From Microbacterium pumilum (lineage in GTDB: Bacteria > Actinomycetota > Actinomycetes > Actinomycetales > Microbacteriaceae), in NCBI RefSeq assembly GCF_039530225.1, contig NZ_BAAAOH010000001.1:2914001-2978000 (forward strand): DNA of 64,000 nt, given 5' to 3'. Numbering within the stretch: position 1 is the stretch's first letter; each line of letters starts with the position of its first letter. This document shows, piece by piece, positions 33,661 to 42,649 of the stretch. The position numbers were made by a program, and so were the translations under genes. The notes below the pieces were generated by a model. That model ran no database searches. It saw only the letters and a list, made by a program, of their open reading frames with translations, and was not told where the DNA came from.

Positions 33661-34667
33661 ACGTGAGTGCACGAATCGGCCACATCGAACTCGAACGATC
33701 AATCTCGTCGATCATCGTCGGGGACCGGCATCGCCACGAGTTCGGGGACATCGACGAGCTCGCGGCGTCGATCACCCGCGACGGGCTGCTGCAGCCCATC
33801 ACCGTGACGCCGGAGGGCGTACTTGTGTGCGGGGCAAGACGCCTCGAAGCGCTGAAGCAACTTGGCGAGAAGACGATCAAGGTCTGGGTGAGATCGGGCG
33901 TCTCGGATCGGCTCGCCGAACTGCTCGCCGAGCAAGCCGAGAACGTGCTGCACAAGCCACTAACGCCCACCGAAGCGACGACGCTGTACACGGAACTGAA
34001 GAAGTACATCGCTGAGGACGCGCTGCGCCGCCAGTCTGCGACTCAGTTCAGCCGACCGGCCGCTCCGAGCGGAAACCACGGTGGTGCCACCGTGGCACCA
34101 CCGCAATTCAAGCCCGGGAAGAGCCGCACGCAGGCAGCTCTGATGGTCACGGGGAAGGCTTCCTACACGACGCTCGACCGCATCGCCGAGCTGCAGCGGC
34201 TCGTCAGGAACCTGGGCACTGATCCCGTGCTGAGAGACATGGCGAGCGAAGAACTGCGGCTCATCGATGGTGGCGGCAGCGTCACAGCCTCACACGCGCG
34301 AATCCGGGAGTTCATGGATCCGGAGTCGCCTAGAACGTTCGAAGATTTCGAAGCACCCGAGGACTTCGACGCGCCGGATGAACTCGAGCAGCTTGCGAAC
34401 GCAGCGCTCGCCAGAGTCAAGGAGACCAAGCGCGGACGAAACGCACACAAGGCGCGAAAGGCTTCCACGCACGTCTTCCCGGTTCGCGCGTTCATACGCG
34501 TCTGGGAGGACCTCGACCTGTGGTGGACCCACTTCGACGTCGCGGCAGTCGCCACAGAGCTGACCGATGAGCAGTTCGCAAAGTTCGAGGAGACTCTTGC
34601 CTCCACCGTTGAATTCTTCGCGCAGTTGCGAAGTGCACGTACCCAATTGGGACGGGAGATCGCGTGA
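33657..34667 (+). CDS. ParB/Srx-domain DNA-binding protein
   Basis: 336 residues, ATG overlapping the previous stop. Residues 15-70 are a ParB N-terminal domain: GDIDELAASITRDGLLQPIT and VLVCGARRLEALKQLG (the GERR box as GARR). Residues 90-215 hold the helical DNA-binding region (PTEATTLYTELKKYI, TGKASYTTLDRIAELQRL). A long acidic linker and a C-terminal helical tail follow. No ParA partner is encoded in the window. It could act in stability of the excised ICE or as a transfer regulator. Confidence 0.88.
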   Translation: MNVSARIGHIELERSISSIIVGDRHRHEFGDIDELAASITRDGLLQPITVTPEGVLVCGARRLEALKQLGEKTIKVWVRSGVSDRLAELLAEQAENVLHKPLTPTEATTLYTELKKYIAEDALRRQSATQFSRPAAPSGNHGGATVAPPQFKPGKSRTQAALMVTGKASYTTLDRIAELQRLVRNLGTDPVLRDMASEELRLIDGGGSVTASHARIREFMDPESPRTFEDFEAPEDFDAPDELEQLANAALARVKETKRGRNAHKARKASTHVFPVRAFIRVWEDLDLWWTHFDVAAVATELTDEQFAKFEETLASTVEFFAQLRSARTQLGREIA

Positions 34668-35347
34668 TGGTAGCCACGGAACATCCGAATCGTCGACGGC
34701 TTGTACTTCTCGTCGCCATCAGTTTCGGGGTGCTCGCGGCGCTGGTCGGAGTCGGGCTCTACGGCCTTGTTCTTTCGCCCGTACCTGACAGCGCAGCACC
34801 GACAGTCGACGCGACAAGGCGGGTTGACGCGCCCGATGCCCCGGGGTCCCCGTCGTCGAGCAGCACGCTCCCCGCGATTCGTTCGACGAGGGATGCGGAG
34901 GCCTTTGCGCGCGATGCGGCTGCGGCCCTGATCACTTGGGACACAACTGAGTTCGAACTGACTGAGTATGAACAGGTCATCGTTGACGTGGGCGATCCGT
35001 CGGGCGACGAGTCCGCGGCGCTCGAGTCCGACATCCGCACCTACTTCCCGACGGCGGACGCATGGTCGAAGCTGCGAACCTACGGCACGCGCCAGTGGTT
35101 GACGATCGACGACGCGTTCATCCCTGCATCCTGGGATGACGCGCTCGATCAAGCGGCCGAAGGCGACCTTCTCCCCGGAACGATCGCCTACACGATCTCC
35201 GGAACGCGCCACCGCGCTGGGATCGTCGGCACCGAGTCGCAAGAGACGTCCCGGCCGATCGCGTTCACGCTGTTCATCGCGTGCGCGCCCAGTTTCGATG
35301 AATGTCACCTGCTTCGGCTATCCGAGGTCGACAACCCCCTTCGATGA
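34664..35347 (+). CDS. Membrane-anchored T4SS-associated protein, VirB8/TcpC-like by position
   Basis: 227 residues (GTG 34664 or ATG 34667). One N-terminal helix, VLLVAISFGVLAALVGVGLY, is followed by a Pro/Ser linker and an extracytoplasmic domain starting TRDAEAFARDAAAALITWDT, the opening seen in NTF2-like VirB8/TcpC transfer proteins. The last third carries SRPIAFTLFIACAPSFDECH with two Cys. The order in the operon suits a cell-wall side channel component. Family assignment is tentative. Confidence 0.6.
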   Translation: MMVATEHPNRRRLVLLVAISFGVLAALVGVGLYGLVLSPVPDSAAPTVDATRRVDAPDAPGSPSSSSTLPAIRSTRDAEAFARDAAAALITWDTTEFELTEYEQVIVDVGDPSGDESAALESDIRTYFPTADAWSKLRTYGTRQWLTIDDAFIPASWDDALDQAAEGDLLPGTIAYTISGTRHRAGIVGTESQETSRPIAFTLFIACAPSFDECHLLRLSEVDNPLR

Positions 35348-35357
35348 CGGCGCCGAC

Positions 35358-36533
35358 ATGAAGAAGCTCGTGGTCGGCCTCGTGGTGGCGTTGCTCGTCT
35401 TCCCCGTAGCGGGATTGCTCGCTGTGCCGATCGTCCTCTCCCCCGCTGCGCTTGCCGCCTGCCAGGCTTCCGGCCAGTTCGTCGTCACTGATGTGCCGGA
35501 CAAGCTCACCGCGACACGAAATGACGGCGTCTCGGTGACCATGGGGCACGCACAGCTCACGCATGCGGCGACCATCATCACCGTTGGAAGCGGCATCGAG
35601 GGTGTCGGGCGGCAGGGAGTGTTGGTCGGTCTGATGGCGGCGCTGACCGAGTCGACACTGAGGATGCTGGCGAACGTCGCGCATCCCGCATCCCTCGACA
35701 TGCCCCACGACGGCGTCGGGAGCGACCACGACTCGCTCGGGCTCTTCCAGATGCGGCCTAGCTCGGGGTGGGGCGCCGTTGCAGAGCTCATGGATCCGAC
35801 GTACCAAGTGCGAGCGTTCTTCGGCGGACCCGACGGTCCCAACCACCCGTCGCCAGCAGGACTCCTCGACATCACAGGGTGGCAGACAGCAGATCCCGGT
35901 GCCGCGGCACAGGCGGTCGAACGCTCCGCCTTCCCCGACCGATACCAGGACTACCGGCCCGTTGCCGAAGCCATCATCGCGGCGCTGACCAAGCTGGCAA
36001 GTCCTGGAAACCACGACGCCGCGCCGATAGAAGCCGTCGCTGAGACGACCCGCGTCGTGTTCCCCTTGCCGAGCGGCACGTGGGTTCGAACCAGCGGCTA
36101 TGGCTGGCGCGATGACCCGATGACCGGGAGACGGGCGCTCCACGCGGGCACCGATTACGGGGCCACGGATGGCACACCGATTCTCGCGATCGCGGACGGT
36201 GTCGTCACCTGGGCAGGACCGTTCGGGCTGTACGGGCAGCTGATCGTCATCGAGCACACGGTCGACGGCAGGCGGGTGGCATCCGCTTACGCCCACATGT
36301 GGGAATCCGGAGTTCACGTGTCCGTCGGCGAGCGAGTATCCGCGGGCGAGCATATCGGCGACGTGGGTGCTTCAGGCAAGTCCCAGGGCGCGCACCTGCA
36401 CTTCGAGATCCGACCAGGTGGCTCGTTCCAGCCATCGATCGACGCCGAGAAGTGGCTCGCCGAGTATGGCGCCTCCGGGTTGGATGCTGCAACGTCCGGC
36501 CAGTCCGCATGCCTTGCGGGCACTTCGGGATGA
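35358..36533 (+). CDS. Secreted lytic transglycosylase-like/M23 peptidase of the transfer apparatus
   Basis: 391 residues from ATG 35358; the frame upstream is noise over the previous gene. A signal peptide (MKKLVVGLVVALLVFPVAG to about residue 34) directs export. Residues 70-190 resemble a lysozyme-like fold: ALTESTLRMLANV with the catalytic-type Glu, and DHDSLGLFQMRPSSGWG. Residues 235-355 are a LytM/M23 zinc peptidase with HAGTDYG and HLHFE ligands. It cuts peptidoglycan to pass the conjugation channel (VirB1-like role). Confidence 0.92.
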   Translation: MKKLVVGLVVALLVFPVAGLLAVPIVLSPAALAACQASGQFVVTDVPDKLTATRNDGVSVTMGHAQLTHAATIITVGSGIEGVGRQGVLVGLMAALTESTLRMLANVAHPASLDMPHDGVGSDHDSLGLFQMRPSSGWGAVAELMDPTYQVRAFFGGPDGPNHPSPAGLLDITGWQTADPGAAAQAVERSAFPDRYQDYRPVAEAIIAALTKLASPGNHDAAPIEAVAETTRVVFPLPSGTWVRTSGYGWRDDPMTGRRALHAGTDYGATDGTPILAIADGVVTWAGPFGLYGQLIVIEHTVDGRRVASAYAHMWESGVHVSVGERVSAGEHIGDVGASGKSQGAHLHFEIRPGGSFQPSIDAEKWLAEYGASGLDAATSGQSACLAGTSG

Positions 36534-36537
36534 CCGG

Positions 36538-36804
36538 ATGGACGTCTTTCCGGACTTCGGTGCCGTCGGGGGCGCAGATGACCTTCGTGCGATCATCGGC
36601 GCTCTCCTGATGTACGTGCTGATCTTTGCGGTGCTCGCGATTCTGGTGTGCGCGGTGACATGGGCGTTCGCGTCGTCGAGCGGCAACTACCAGTCGGCGC
36701 TCAAGTCCCGTGCTGGCCTCTTCGTCGCTGTCGGCGCAGCGGTTCTCGCTGGCGGAGGCGTCGCATGGATGAACTTCCTGATTGGGGTCGGCCAGCAGTT
36801 GTAG
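36538..36804 (+). CDS. DUF6112-type small membrane protein, copy 1 (pilin-like position)
   Basis: 88 residues, ATG 5 bases after the peptidase stop. Two hydrophobic helices, LLMYVLIFAVLAILVCAVTW and VAVGAAVLAGGGVAWMNFLI, joined by an SSSGNYQ loop; N-terminus DFGAVGGADDLRAIIG. The topology is like VirB2/TrbC pilins but without a signal peptide. A paralogue follows 100 bases downstream, so the pair probably arose by tandem duplication. Confidence 0.85.
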   Translation: MDVFPDFGAVGGADDLRAIIGALLMYVLIFAVLAILVCAVTWAFASSSGNYQSALKSRAGLFVAVGAAVLAGGGVAWMNFLIGVGQQL

Positions 36805-36904
36805 CTGCACCCGGGCCCGTTCACTGAGCAGCGCTGCTGCATCGCGGGGACGCCGCACGCACCTTATTCGCAGGTTCGTTTCTGCCCAGACAAGGAGCAA
36901 GACC

Positions 36905-37174
36905 GTGATTGATATCACACCCAACGGGTCGGGGCTTCCCGGCATCGAGCAGCTGCGCGTCATCGTCGGCGCGGTGATGACGGTCGGACTCATCCTCGCC
37001 GTGCTCGCTCTCATCATCGCCGCCGTCGCCTGGGGATACGGAGCGAATTCGTCGAATCCACATCTGGCGTCCCGCGGGAAGCTCGGCGTGCTTGTCGCGT
37101 GCGGGGCGGCAGTCATCTGCGGCGCTTCCGTCACGCTCGTGAACTTCTTTTGGGGCGTCGGCCAGTCGGTGTGA
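36905..37174 (+). CDS. DUF6112-type small membrane protein, copy 2
   Basis: 89 residues from GTG 36905, with AAGGAG 7 bases upstream. Same layout as copy 1: GIEQLRVIVGAVMTVGLILA, a polar loop GANSSNPHLASRGK, and a second helix ending NFFWGVGQSV, compared with MNFLIGVGQQL in copy 1. The shared LR-IIGA start and NF-GVGQ end show common descent despite low identity. They may form a hetero-oligomeric membrane ring or pilus-like element. Confidence 0.85.
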   Translation: MIDITPNGSGLPGIEQLRVIVGAVMTVGLILAVLALIIAAVAWGYGANSSNPHLASRGKLGVLVACGAAVICGASVTLVNFFWGVGQSV

Positions 37175-37205
37175 GCCGACGAGGTCGACAAGAGAGGCAA
37201 CGCGA

Positions 37206-38549
37206 GTGGGTGGCGTGTGCGACATCCCGGCCATCGCCGACGTGTGCCAGACCGTCGGCTCGGGTGTTGTGTCGCTCGTCGCCACGCCGTTCGACTGGCT
37301 CGCCCACACGCTGGGCGCCGCAGCGGCATGGTTCTTTGAGGCGCTCTGGGCGGTCTTCGACACGACGACCATCGTCGACGTCACCAGCGGACAATACCTC
37401 CGGGTGTACAACCTGCTCTTCGGCGTCGCCCTGTTCGTCATGCTCGTCTTCTTCTGTCTGCAGCTGATCACCGGATTGGCGCATCGCGATCCGACCGCAC
37501 TCTCGCGCGCCGCGATCGGACTCGGCAAGTCCGTCCTCGGGTCGTTCGTCGCGATCACGCTCACAGCGACCTTGCTGGAGATCACGGACCGCTTGGCGAT
37601 CGGCATCGTCCGGGCGACAGGAAACACGATGGAAGGGATGGGCGACAGGATCGCCCTATTGGCGACAGGCCTGATGGCGATCAACATCACAAGCCCTGGC
37701 GTCGGCGCGATCATGACGATCTTCCTCGCCGGCCTCGCGATCTCGGCGACGGCGATCGTGTGGTTCTCGCTGCTGATCCGAAAAGCCCTTCTGCTCGTCG
37801 CGATCGTGTTCGCCCCGATCGCCTTGGCGGGATTCTCCTGGGATGCCGCGCGCGGGTGGTTCGGCAAATGGGTGGCGTTCGTCGTCGCGCTCGTGTTCTC
37901 GAAGCTCGTGCTTGTCGTCCTCTTCCTCGTCGCCGTCAATCAGACCGCCGCCCCGATCGATCTCGACCTCGCCTCCATCAGTGACCCTGTCGCCGGCGTT
38001 GTCCTCATGCTCGTGGCGGCGTTCGCTCCCTACATGACCTACAAGTTCATCTCCTTCGTCGGCGTCGACATGTACCACGCCATGTCGACAGAGCAGGAGG
38101 CGAAGGGCGCAATGAACCGCCCCGTGCCGGTCCCGGTGACACCCGCCACCGCGAGGTCGGCGAAGTCGATCCTTGATGGCGGTGGCGCGCCGAAGGTTTT
38201 GGGCGCGCCGGCGACGAGCGGCGGGGCGGCTACTGGCGGACCGGCTGCCAGCGCGGGCGCAACAGGCGCCGCTGGCGCAGGAGCCTCCGGGGTCGGAGCC
38301 GCAAGCGCGGGGGGAGCTGGCGCCGCCGCGACCGCAGGACCCGCCGCAGCCGTCGTGATCGGCGGCCAGGTGGTGACCAAAGCCGCGACCGCCGGACCCA
38401 AGCTCGGTAGCGCCGCCGGCCTCGCCGCCTCCGGGCACGCCGAAGGGGCCGCCGGGACAGCGCCGGCTGGCGCACCCGTCCCGCAGGCAAAGCCAGCACC
38501 CACTGCCCTACGTCCGCTCCCCACACCCCGCGAGAGGACACCCGCATGA
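37206..38549 (+). CDS. TrbL/VirB6-like conjugative transfer membrane protein
   Basis: 447 residues, GTG start. About seven membrane helices lie between residues 15 and 290 (YNLLFGVALFVMLVFFCLQL, AGLAISATAIVWFSLLIRKA and others) with a central SWDAARGWF loop, the TrbL/VirB6 pattern of an inner-membrane channel subunit. Residues 320-447 are low-complexity Ala/Gly/Pro, very likely disordered, ending in PTPRERTPA. The stop overlaps the next ATG by 4 bases. Confidence 0.85.
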   Translation: MGGVCDIPAIADVCQTVGSGVVSLVATPFDWLAHTLGAAAAWFFEALWAVFDTTTIVDVTSGQYLRVYNLLFGVALFVMLVFFCLQLITGLAHRDPTALSRAAIGLGKSVLGSFVAITLTATLLEITDRLAIGIVRATGNTMEGMGDRIALLATGLMAINITSPGVGAIMTIFLAGLAISATAIVWFSLLIRKALLLVAIVFAPIALAGFSWDAARGWFGKWVAFVVALVFSKLVLVVLFLVAVNQTAAPIDLDLASISDPVAGVVLMLVAAFAPYMTYKFISFVGVDMYHAMSTEQEAKGAMNRPVPVPVTPATARSAKSILDGGGAPKVLGAPATSGGAATGGPAASAGATGAAGAGASGVGAASAGGAGAAATAGPAAAVVIGGQVVTKAATAGPKLGSAAGLAASGHAEGAAGTAPAGAPVPQAKPAPTALRPLPTPRERTPA

Positions 38550-40009
38550 CAACGACCAACACTCATCGAGCGAATCATCTCCGCCCGGTGCAGTTCTCGC
38601 GGCTGCCAAAGCGCGGAGTGCTGCTCGGCCTCTCGCTCGCGCAGCTCGTGACGCTCGCCATCGGTCTCATCGCGTTCATGACCGCCGTCTACATGGGCGG
38701 CGGCATCCTGTTCGGCGTGACCTCGCCGATCTGGGCGGCCAGCCTTCTGCTCTCGTTCGTCCCTGTCGGCGGACGCAAGATCATCGAGTGGCTTCCCATC
38801 TCGGTCCGCTGGGTGTGGCGAAGCATCGGAGGTCAGCTTCAATTTCGAGCTGACCTCGTCAGGCCGCGTCCCGCCGGAACGCTCGCCCTGCCCGGAGATG
38901 CCGCAGCGCTGCGCGAGTGGGTGGATCCGGAAACCGGCGCTGCGATGATCCAGGATCCCCATGCCCAGACGTTGACCGCCGTCGTCAACATTGCCCATCC
39001 GGCGTTCGTCCTGCTCGACAGCGGAGAGCAGGAACGTCGAGTCGCTGGCTGGGGTCGAGTACTCGCGACAGTGTGCCGATCGGGCCGGATCGCCCGGGTG
39101 CAGATCTCCGAACGGACCGTCCCGAGCTCGGGAAGCGGGCTCGCCGAGTGGTGGGCCCGACACGGCCTCGATGACAACTCCTGGCCGGCAGTGACCTACA
39201 AGGAGCTCATCGAGCGGGCCGGCCCCGCTGGCGAACGGCACGCCACCACGATCTCTCTCGCACTGGACATGCGCGCGGCCGCCCGCCAGATCCGGGCCGC
39301 TGGCGGTGGGATGAAGGGAGCGGCGAGCGTCCTCCGGCAAGAGATGACTACCTTCGCGACCGCGTTGCGTGCCGCCGACCTGACACCCAGCGAATGGCTC
39401 ACACCGGGCGAAGTCGCCGTCGCACTCCGCTCCGCGTACGACCCTGCTGTCGCTCCCGCGCTCGAGCGACACGGCGACATCGGCAGGTCGCTCGCAACCG
39501 CCGGTCCGGTCGCCGTCACCGAGTCCTGGGATCGTCTTCGCACGGACTCCGCCCACCATGCGGTCCTCTGGATTTCGGAGTGGCCGCGTTCGCAGGTCTT
39601 CCCCGGCTTCCTCTCTCCGCTGCTGCTGACCTCCGGCATCCAGCGCACCTTCACACTCGTCTGCACCCCGGTCCGCGCAGATGTCGCGGCGCGAGACATC
39701 CGGAGAAAGAAGGTGGGACTCCTCTCGGATGCCGCGCAGCGCGCGAAGATCGGTCAGATCGAAGACGCCGCGCGAACGGCCGAGTACAACGACGTCATCC
39801 AGCAGGAGACAGATCTGACCGCTGGCCACGGCGTCCTGCGCTACACCGGTCTTGTCGCCGTCTCGGCCCGCTCCACCGACGAACTCGACGCAGCGGTCGC
39901 CGCCCTCGAGCAAGCGGCAGTGCAAGCGGCCTGCGAAACGCGGAGGCTCGTCGGGCAGCAGGCGCAATCATTCGCGGCCGCCGCGCTACCCCTTTGCCGA
40001 ACGATCTGA
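38546..40009 (+). CDS. SCO6880-family transfer protein (PrgI-like N-terminus)
   Basis: 487 residues. Residues 15-80 contain paired helices (LLGLSLAQLVTLAIGLIAFM and SPIWAASLLLSFVPVGG) as in PrgI/VirB3-type proteins. The rest is a soluble alpha/beta region (for example MIQDPHAQTLTAVVNIAH) found in the actinobacterial SCO6880 group. It stands just before the VirB4-like ATPase gene, so it may tether that ATPase to the membrane, replacing the N-terminal half of a classical VirB4. The functional idea is inferred from order. Confidence 0.8.
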   Translation: MTTTNTHRANHLRPVQFSRLPKRGVLLGLSLAQLVTLAIGLIAFMTAVYMGGGILFGVTSPIWAASLLLSFVPVGGRKIIEWLPISVRWVWRSIGGQLQFRADLVRPRPAGTLALPGDAAALREWVDPETGAAMIQDPHAQTLTAVVNIAHPAFVLLDSGEQERRVAGWGRVLATVCRSGRIARVQISERTVPSSGSGLAEWWARHGLDDNSWPAVTYKELIERAGPAGERHATTISLALDMRAAARQIRAAGGGMKGAASVLRQEMTTFATALRAADLTPSEWLTPGEVAVALRSAYDPAVAPALERHGDIGRSLATAGPVAVTESWDRLRTDSAHHAVLWISEWPRSQVFPGFLSPLLLTSGIQRTFTLVCTPVRADVAARDIRRKKVGLLSDAAQRAKIGQIEDAARTAEYNDVIQQETDLTAGHGVLRYTGLVAVSARSTDELDAAVAALEQAAVQAACETRRLVGQQAQSFAAAALPLCRTI

Positions 40010-40095
40010 CCGTGATGTAACCGACTACTGACACCGAATCCACCCCGGGGAACCCGAAAGCACCTCATCAAAGACTCCGCTGCAAGGGAAGCGAA

Positions 40096-40581
40096 ATGCC
40101 CACATTCGAAGATCCCGTCGTCGACGGCGAGGAAGCGTGCCACGCGCTCCGCGCTCTCGCACACGCAACGCGCTCGTTCGAGCAGCCGGCCGAAACCTAC
40201 GTCGTCGTTGGAGACGTACTGGGAGGCCTCCGTTCGCTGGGACACGTGCTCGACCAGCTCGCCTCCGCCCACACCAGCGAAAGCGCGATCCCCCGCTCCG
40301 AGGACGGCGATCAGTGGGCGGGCATCGAGGAGGCGTACGCAGCCGCAAGCGCGCTGCGCCGCGCCTCGACCCTTGTCGCGCGAGCCGAGATGGCTGTGGA
40401 TCGAGCATCCCAGCACTCCGGACGGATCGTATGGGACTCCGCCACCCCGACTGCGCTCTCCCCCCTCCCCGAGGCGATCGCGCCCAGGATCAACGCGGAT
40501 GACTCCTTCCAGCGCATCGCCCCCTTCAGCACCCCCGGCTCGAGACCCAAGAGCCGCCGACCGAGCGGGATGTCGCTGTGA
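40096..40581 (+). CDS. Unknown small helical protein in the transfer operon
   Basis: 161 residues with AAGGGAAG before the ATG. Helical, with no membrane segment: EEACHALRALAHATRSFEQP, LRSLGHVLDQLAS, and AAASALRRASTLVARAEMA. The length and heptad-like spacing recall ESX/WXG-type or small four-helix proteins, but there is no WXG motif. It overlaps the next gene by 4 bases. Confidence 0.65.
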   Translation: MPTFEDPVVDGEEACHALRALAHATRSFEQPAETYVVVGDVLGGLRSLGHVLDQLASAHTSESAIPRSEDGDQWAGIEEAYAAASALRRASTLVARAEMAVDRASQHSGRIVWDSATPTALSPLPEAIAPRINADDSFQRIAPFSTPGSRPKSRRPSGMSL

Positions 40582-42071
40582 ACGGGCGCGAAGACCAGAA
40601 GGTTCACACTGCGGTACTCGTCGACCCGGCCGGCGATCGGCGCAAGGATCGTCGCGCCAGGCGGACGGCATCCCATCGACTCACCGCTGACTCCCGCGCC
40701 GCCGCCTCGGCAGCCCAACGCGCCGAGTTGGACGCGCTGCGCGCCGATCAGCGTGCGACCACGTTTCTGCCCGCGGCGGGCGAATCCCGACCTGCGGCGC
40801 TGCGAACCCCCGGCCGCCTCCGGATCCCGCGTCACCAAGACACCAGCGCGACGCTCGCCGGCGCTTACCCGTTCCTCGCGGAGGGCGGCCTCGGCTCTCA
40901 AGGAGTCTTTGTCGGCCAAGACCTGTACTCGGGTGCGTCGTTCGTCTACGACCCCTGGGTGCTGTACTCCCGCGGGATGATCACCGCCCCGAACATCGTG
41001 CTCGCTGGCATCGTGGGCTCGGGTAAGTCGTCGCTCGTGAAGAGTCTTTACACGAGATCGATCCCCTTCGGCCGCCGAGTATACGTACCCGGTGATCCGA
41101 AGGGAGAGCACACCGCCGTCGCCGAAGCTGTCGGTGGGCAGGCAATCGTGCTCGGCCACGGCATGGCGAACCGCCTCAATCCGCTCGACGAGGGACACCG
41201 CCCATCCGGCCTCACCGACGAAGGCTGGGCCGGTCAAGTCGCCTCCCGTCGTCGCGACCTCATCGGAGCACTCACCGAGACAGTGCTCGAACGACCGCTG
41301 AGCCCGCTCGAGCACACCGCGATCGACCTGGCGCTTGCCGACACCGTCCGTTCGTGCGAGACGCCGATCCTTCCAATGGTCGTCGAACGGATCCTCTCGC
41401 CCGACGCATCTCACGAAGCCGACCATCGACTCGTCGAAGACGGCAGGGTCGTCGGTCACGCACTCCGCCGGCTCGTCGCTGGCGACCTCGCGGGGCTGTT
41501 CGACGGACCCAGCACGGTCACGTTCGACCCGAACCTCCCGATGATCTCGCTCGACCTTTCGCGGGTCGCCGAGAACGCGACGCTGGTCTCCGTGCTCATG
41601 ACGTGCTCCTCAGCGTGGATGGAGTCGGCGCTCCTCGACCCGCACGGCGGGCAACGATGGGTCATATACGACGAAGCCTGGCGTCTGATGTCGCACCCTG
41701 CGCTCCTGCGACGGATGGATGCACAATGGCGACTCGCCCGCCACTACGGCATCGCCAACCTGCTGGTTTTCCACAAGCTGTCCGACCTCGACAACGTCGG
41801 CGATCAGGGCTCAGCGATGCGGGCGATCGCCTCCTCCCTGCTCGCGAACGCCGAAACACGGATCATCTACCGACAGGAAGCAGATCAGCTCGGAGCCACC
41901 GCGAACGCGCTTGGCCTGACCGGAACCGAGCAGAGTCTCTTGCCGGGGCTTGGGACGGGTCAGGGTCTCTGGCGGATCAAGGACCGCAGCTTCGTCGTTC
42001 AGCATCAGCTGCATCCGGCGGAGCTCGCAGCATTCGACACGACGAGCCGGATGACGGAGGGCGTGAAATGA
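40578..42071 (+). CDS. VirB4-like conjugation ATPase
   Basis: 497 residues; the ATPase half only, without the N-terminal VirB4 domain. Motifs: Walker A GIVGSGKSSLVKSL (about 146-159), RVYVPGDPKGEHT, Walker B WVIYDEAWRLM (about 360-370), and RHYGIANLLVFHKLSD. C-terminal QLGATANALGLTGTEQS and QGLWRI are typical of this family. It powers channel assembly or substrate transfer. The adjacent SCO6880-like gene may supply the missing membrane part. Confidence 0.9.
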   Translation: MNGREDQKVHTAVLVDPAGDRRKDRRARRTASHRLTADSRAAASAAQRAELDALRADQRATTFLPAAGESRPAALRTPGRLRIPRHQDTSATLAGAYPFLAEGGLGSQGVFVGQDLYSGASFVYDPWVLYSRGMITAPNIVLAGIVGSGKSSLVKSLYTRSIPFGRRVYVPGDPKGEHTAVAEAVGGQAIVLGHGMANRLNPLDEGHRPSGLTDEGWAGQVASRRRDLIGALTETVLERPLSPLEHTAIDLALADTVRSCETPILPMVVERILSPDASHEADHRLVEDGRVVGHALRRLVAGDLAGLFDGPSTVTFDPNLPMISLDLSRVAENATLVSVLMTCSSAWMESALLDPHGGQRWVIYDEAWRLMSHPALLRRMDAQWRLARHYGIANLLVFHKLSDLDNVGDQGSAMRAIASSLLANAETRIIYRQEADQLGATANALGLTGTEQSLLPGLGTGQGLWRIKDRSFVVQHQLHPAELAAFDTTSRMTEGVK

Positions 42072-42649
42072 GCACAATCCCTGCGGTACGACCCGAGGCA
42101 GCGGCGATCGCTGTGCCGCCGGTCCTTCCCGTGATCGCAATGACGGTTTCCACCGACGGCACCATGGCTGTCACGGTCGACGGCGTACCGTGCGAACCGC
42201 CGCGGTTCGGACCGCCGTGGGAGCGGTCGTCGTTTGCAGCAGTCATCGATTTGGTCCTGGAGAAACGAGGGTCGCCAGTACGCGTACTCGTCTACGAAGC
42301 GGACGGCACGGTCTTCACCGATCTGGTCACCCAGCCGCTGCAGAGGACGCTGGATCCGTCCGCACCGTCGGCGCGTCGGGAACCTGGCGCCTCGAGTCTG
42401 GCGCCCGTCGACGATGGCCTCTTCGATCCGGCACCGCTGATCGCGCCGCCGCGCGTGGTGTTCGGTGAGGACGGGTTTATCCCCGGGGAAGAGATCGCGG
42501 TCGCGATCATCGTGCGTCACACAAAGGCGTCGGCGGATGGCTCTGCCCGAGCCCTGCTGGAACCGGGCGTCTGCCGACTCAGCTTGGAGGGCGAGGTCAT
42601 CCTCGTCGGGCGGATCTCTGGCACGTGCGTGGTCGCGGGTCTGACGTGA
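42068..42649 (+). CDS. Unknown beta-rich protein between the two transfer ATPases
   Basis: 193 residues, ATGA overlap with the ATPase upstream and GTGA overlap with the coupling-protein gene downstream, so translation is coupled. The N-terminal half is a small alpha/beta unit (AVTVDGVPCEPPRFGPPWER, then FAAVIDLVLEKRGSPVRVLVYE). The C-terminal half has several strands (GEEIAVAIIVRHT, EVILVGRISGTCVV). No membrane segment or known family seen. Confidence 0.7.
   Translation: MSTIPAVRPEAAAIAVPPVLPVIAMTVSTDGTMAVTVDGVPCEPPRFGPPWERSSFAAVIDLVLEKRGSPVRVLVYEADGTVFTDLVTQPLQRTLDPSAPSARREPGASSLAPVDDGLFDPAPLIAPPRVVFGEDGFIPGEEIAVAIIVRHTKASADGSARALLEPGVCRLSLEGEVILVGRISGTCVVAGLT

Noticed and set aside
38039..39967. 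642-residue minus-strand frame opposite the SCO6880-like gene
   Set aside because: No domain, ribosome site or operon fit; the plus-strand gene is translationally coupled to both neighbours.
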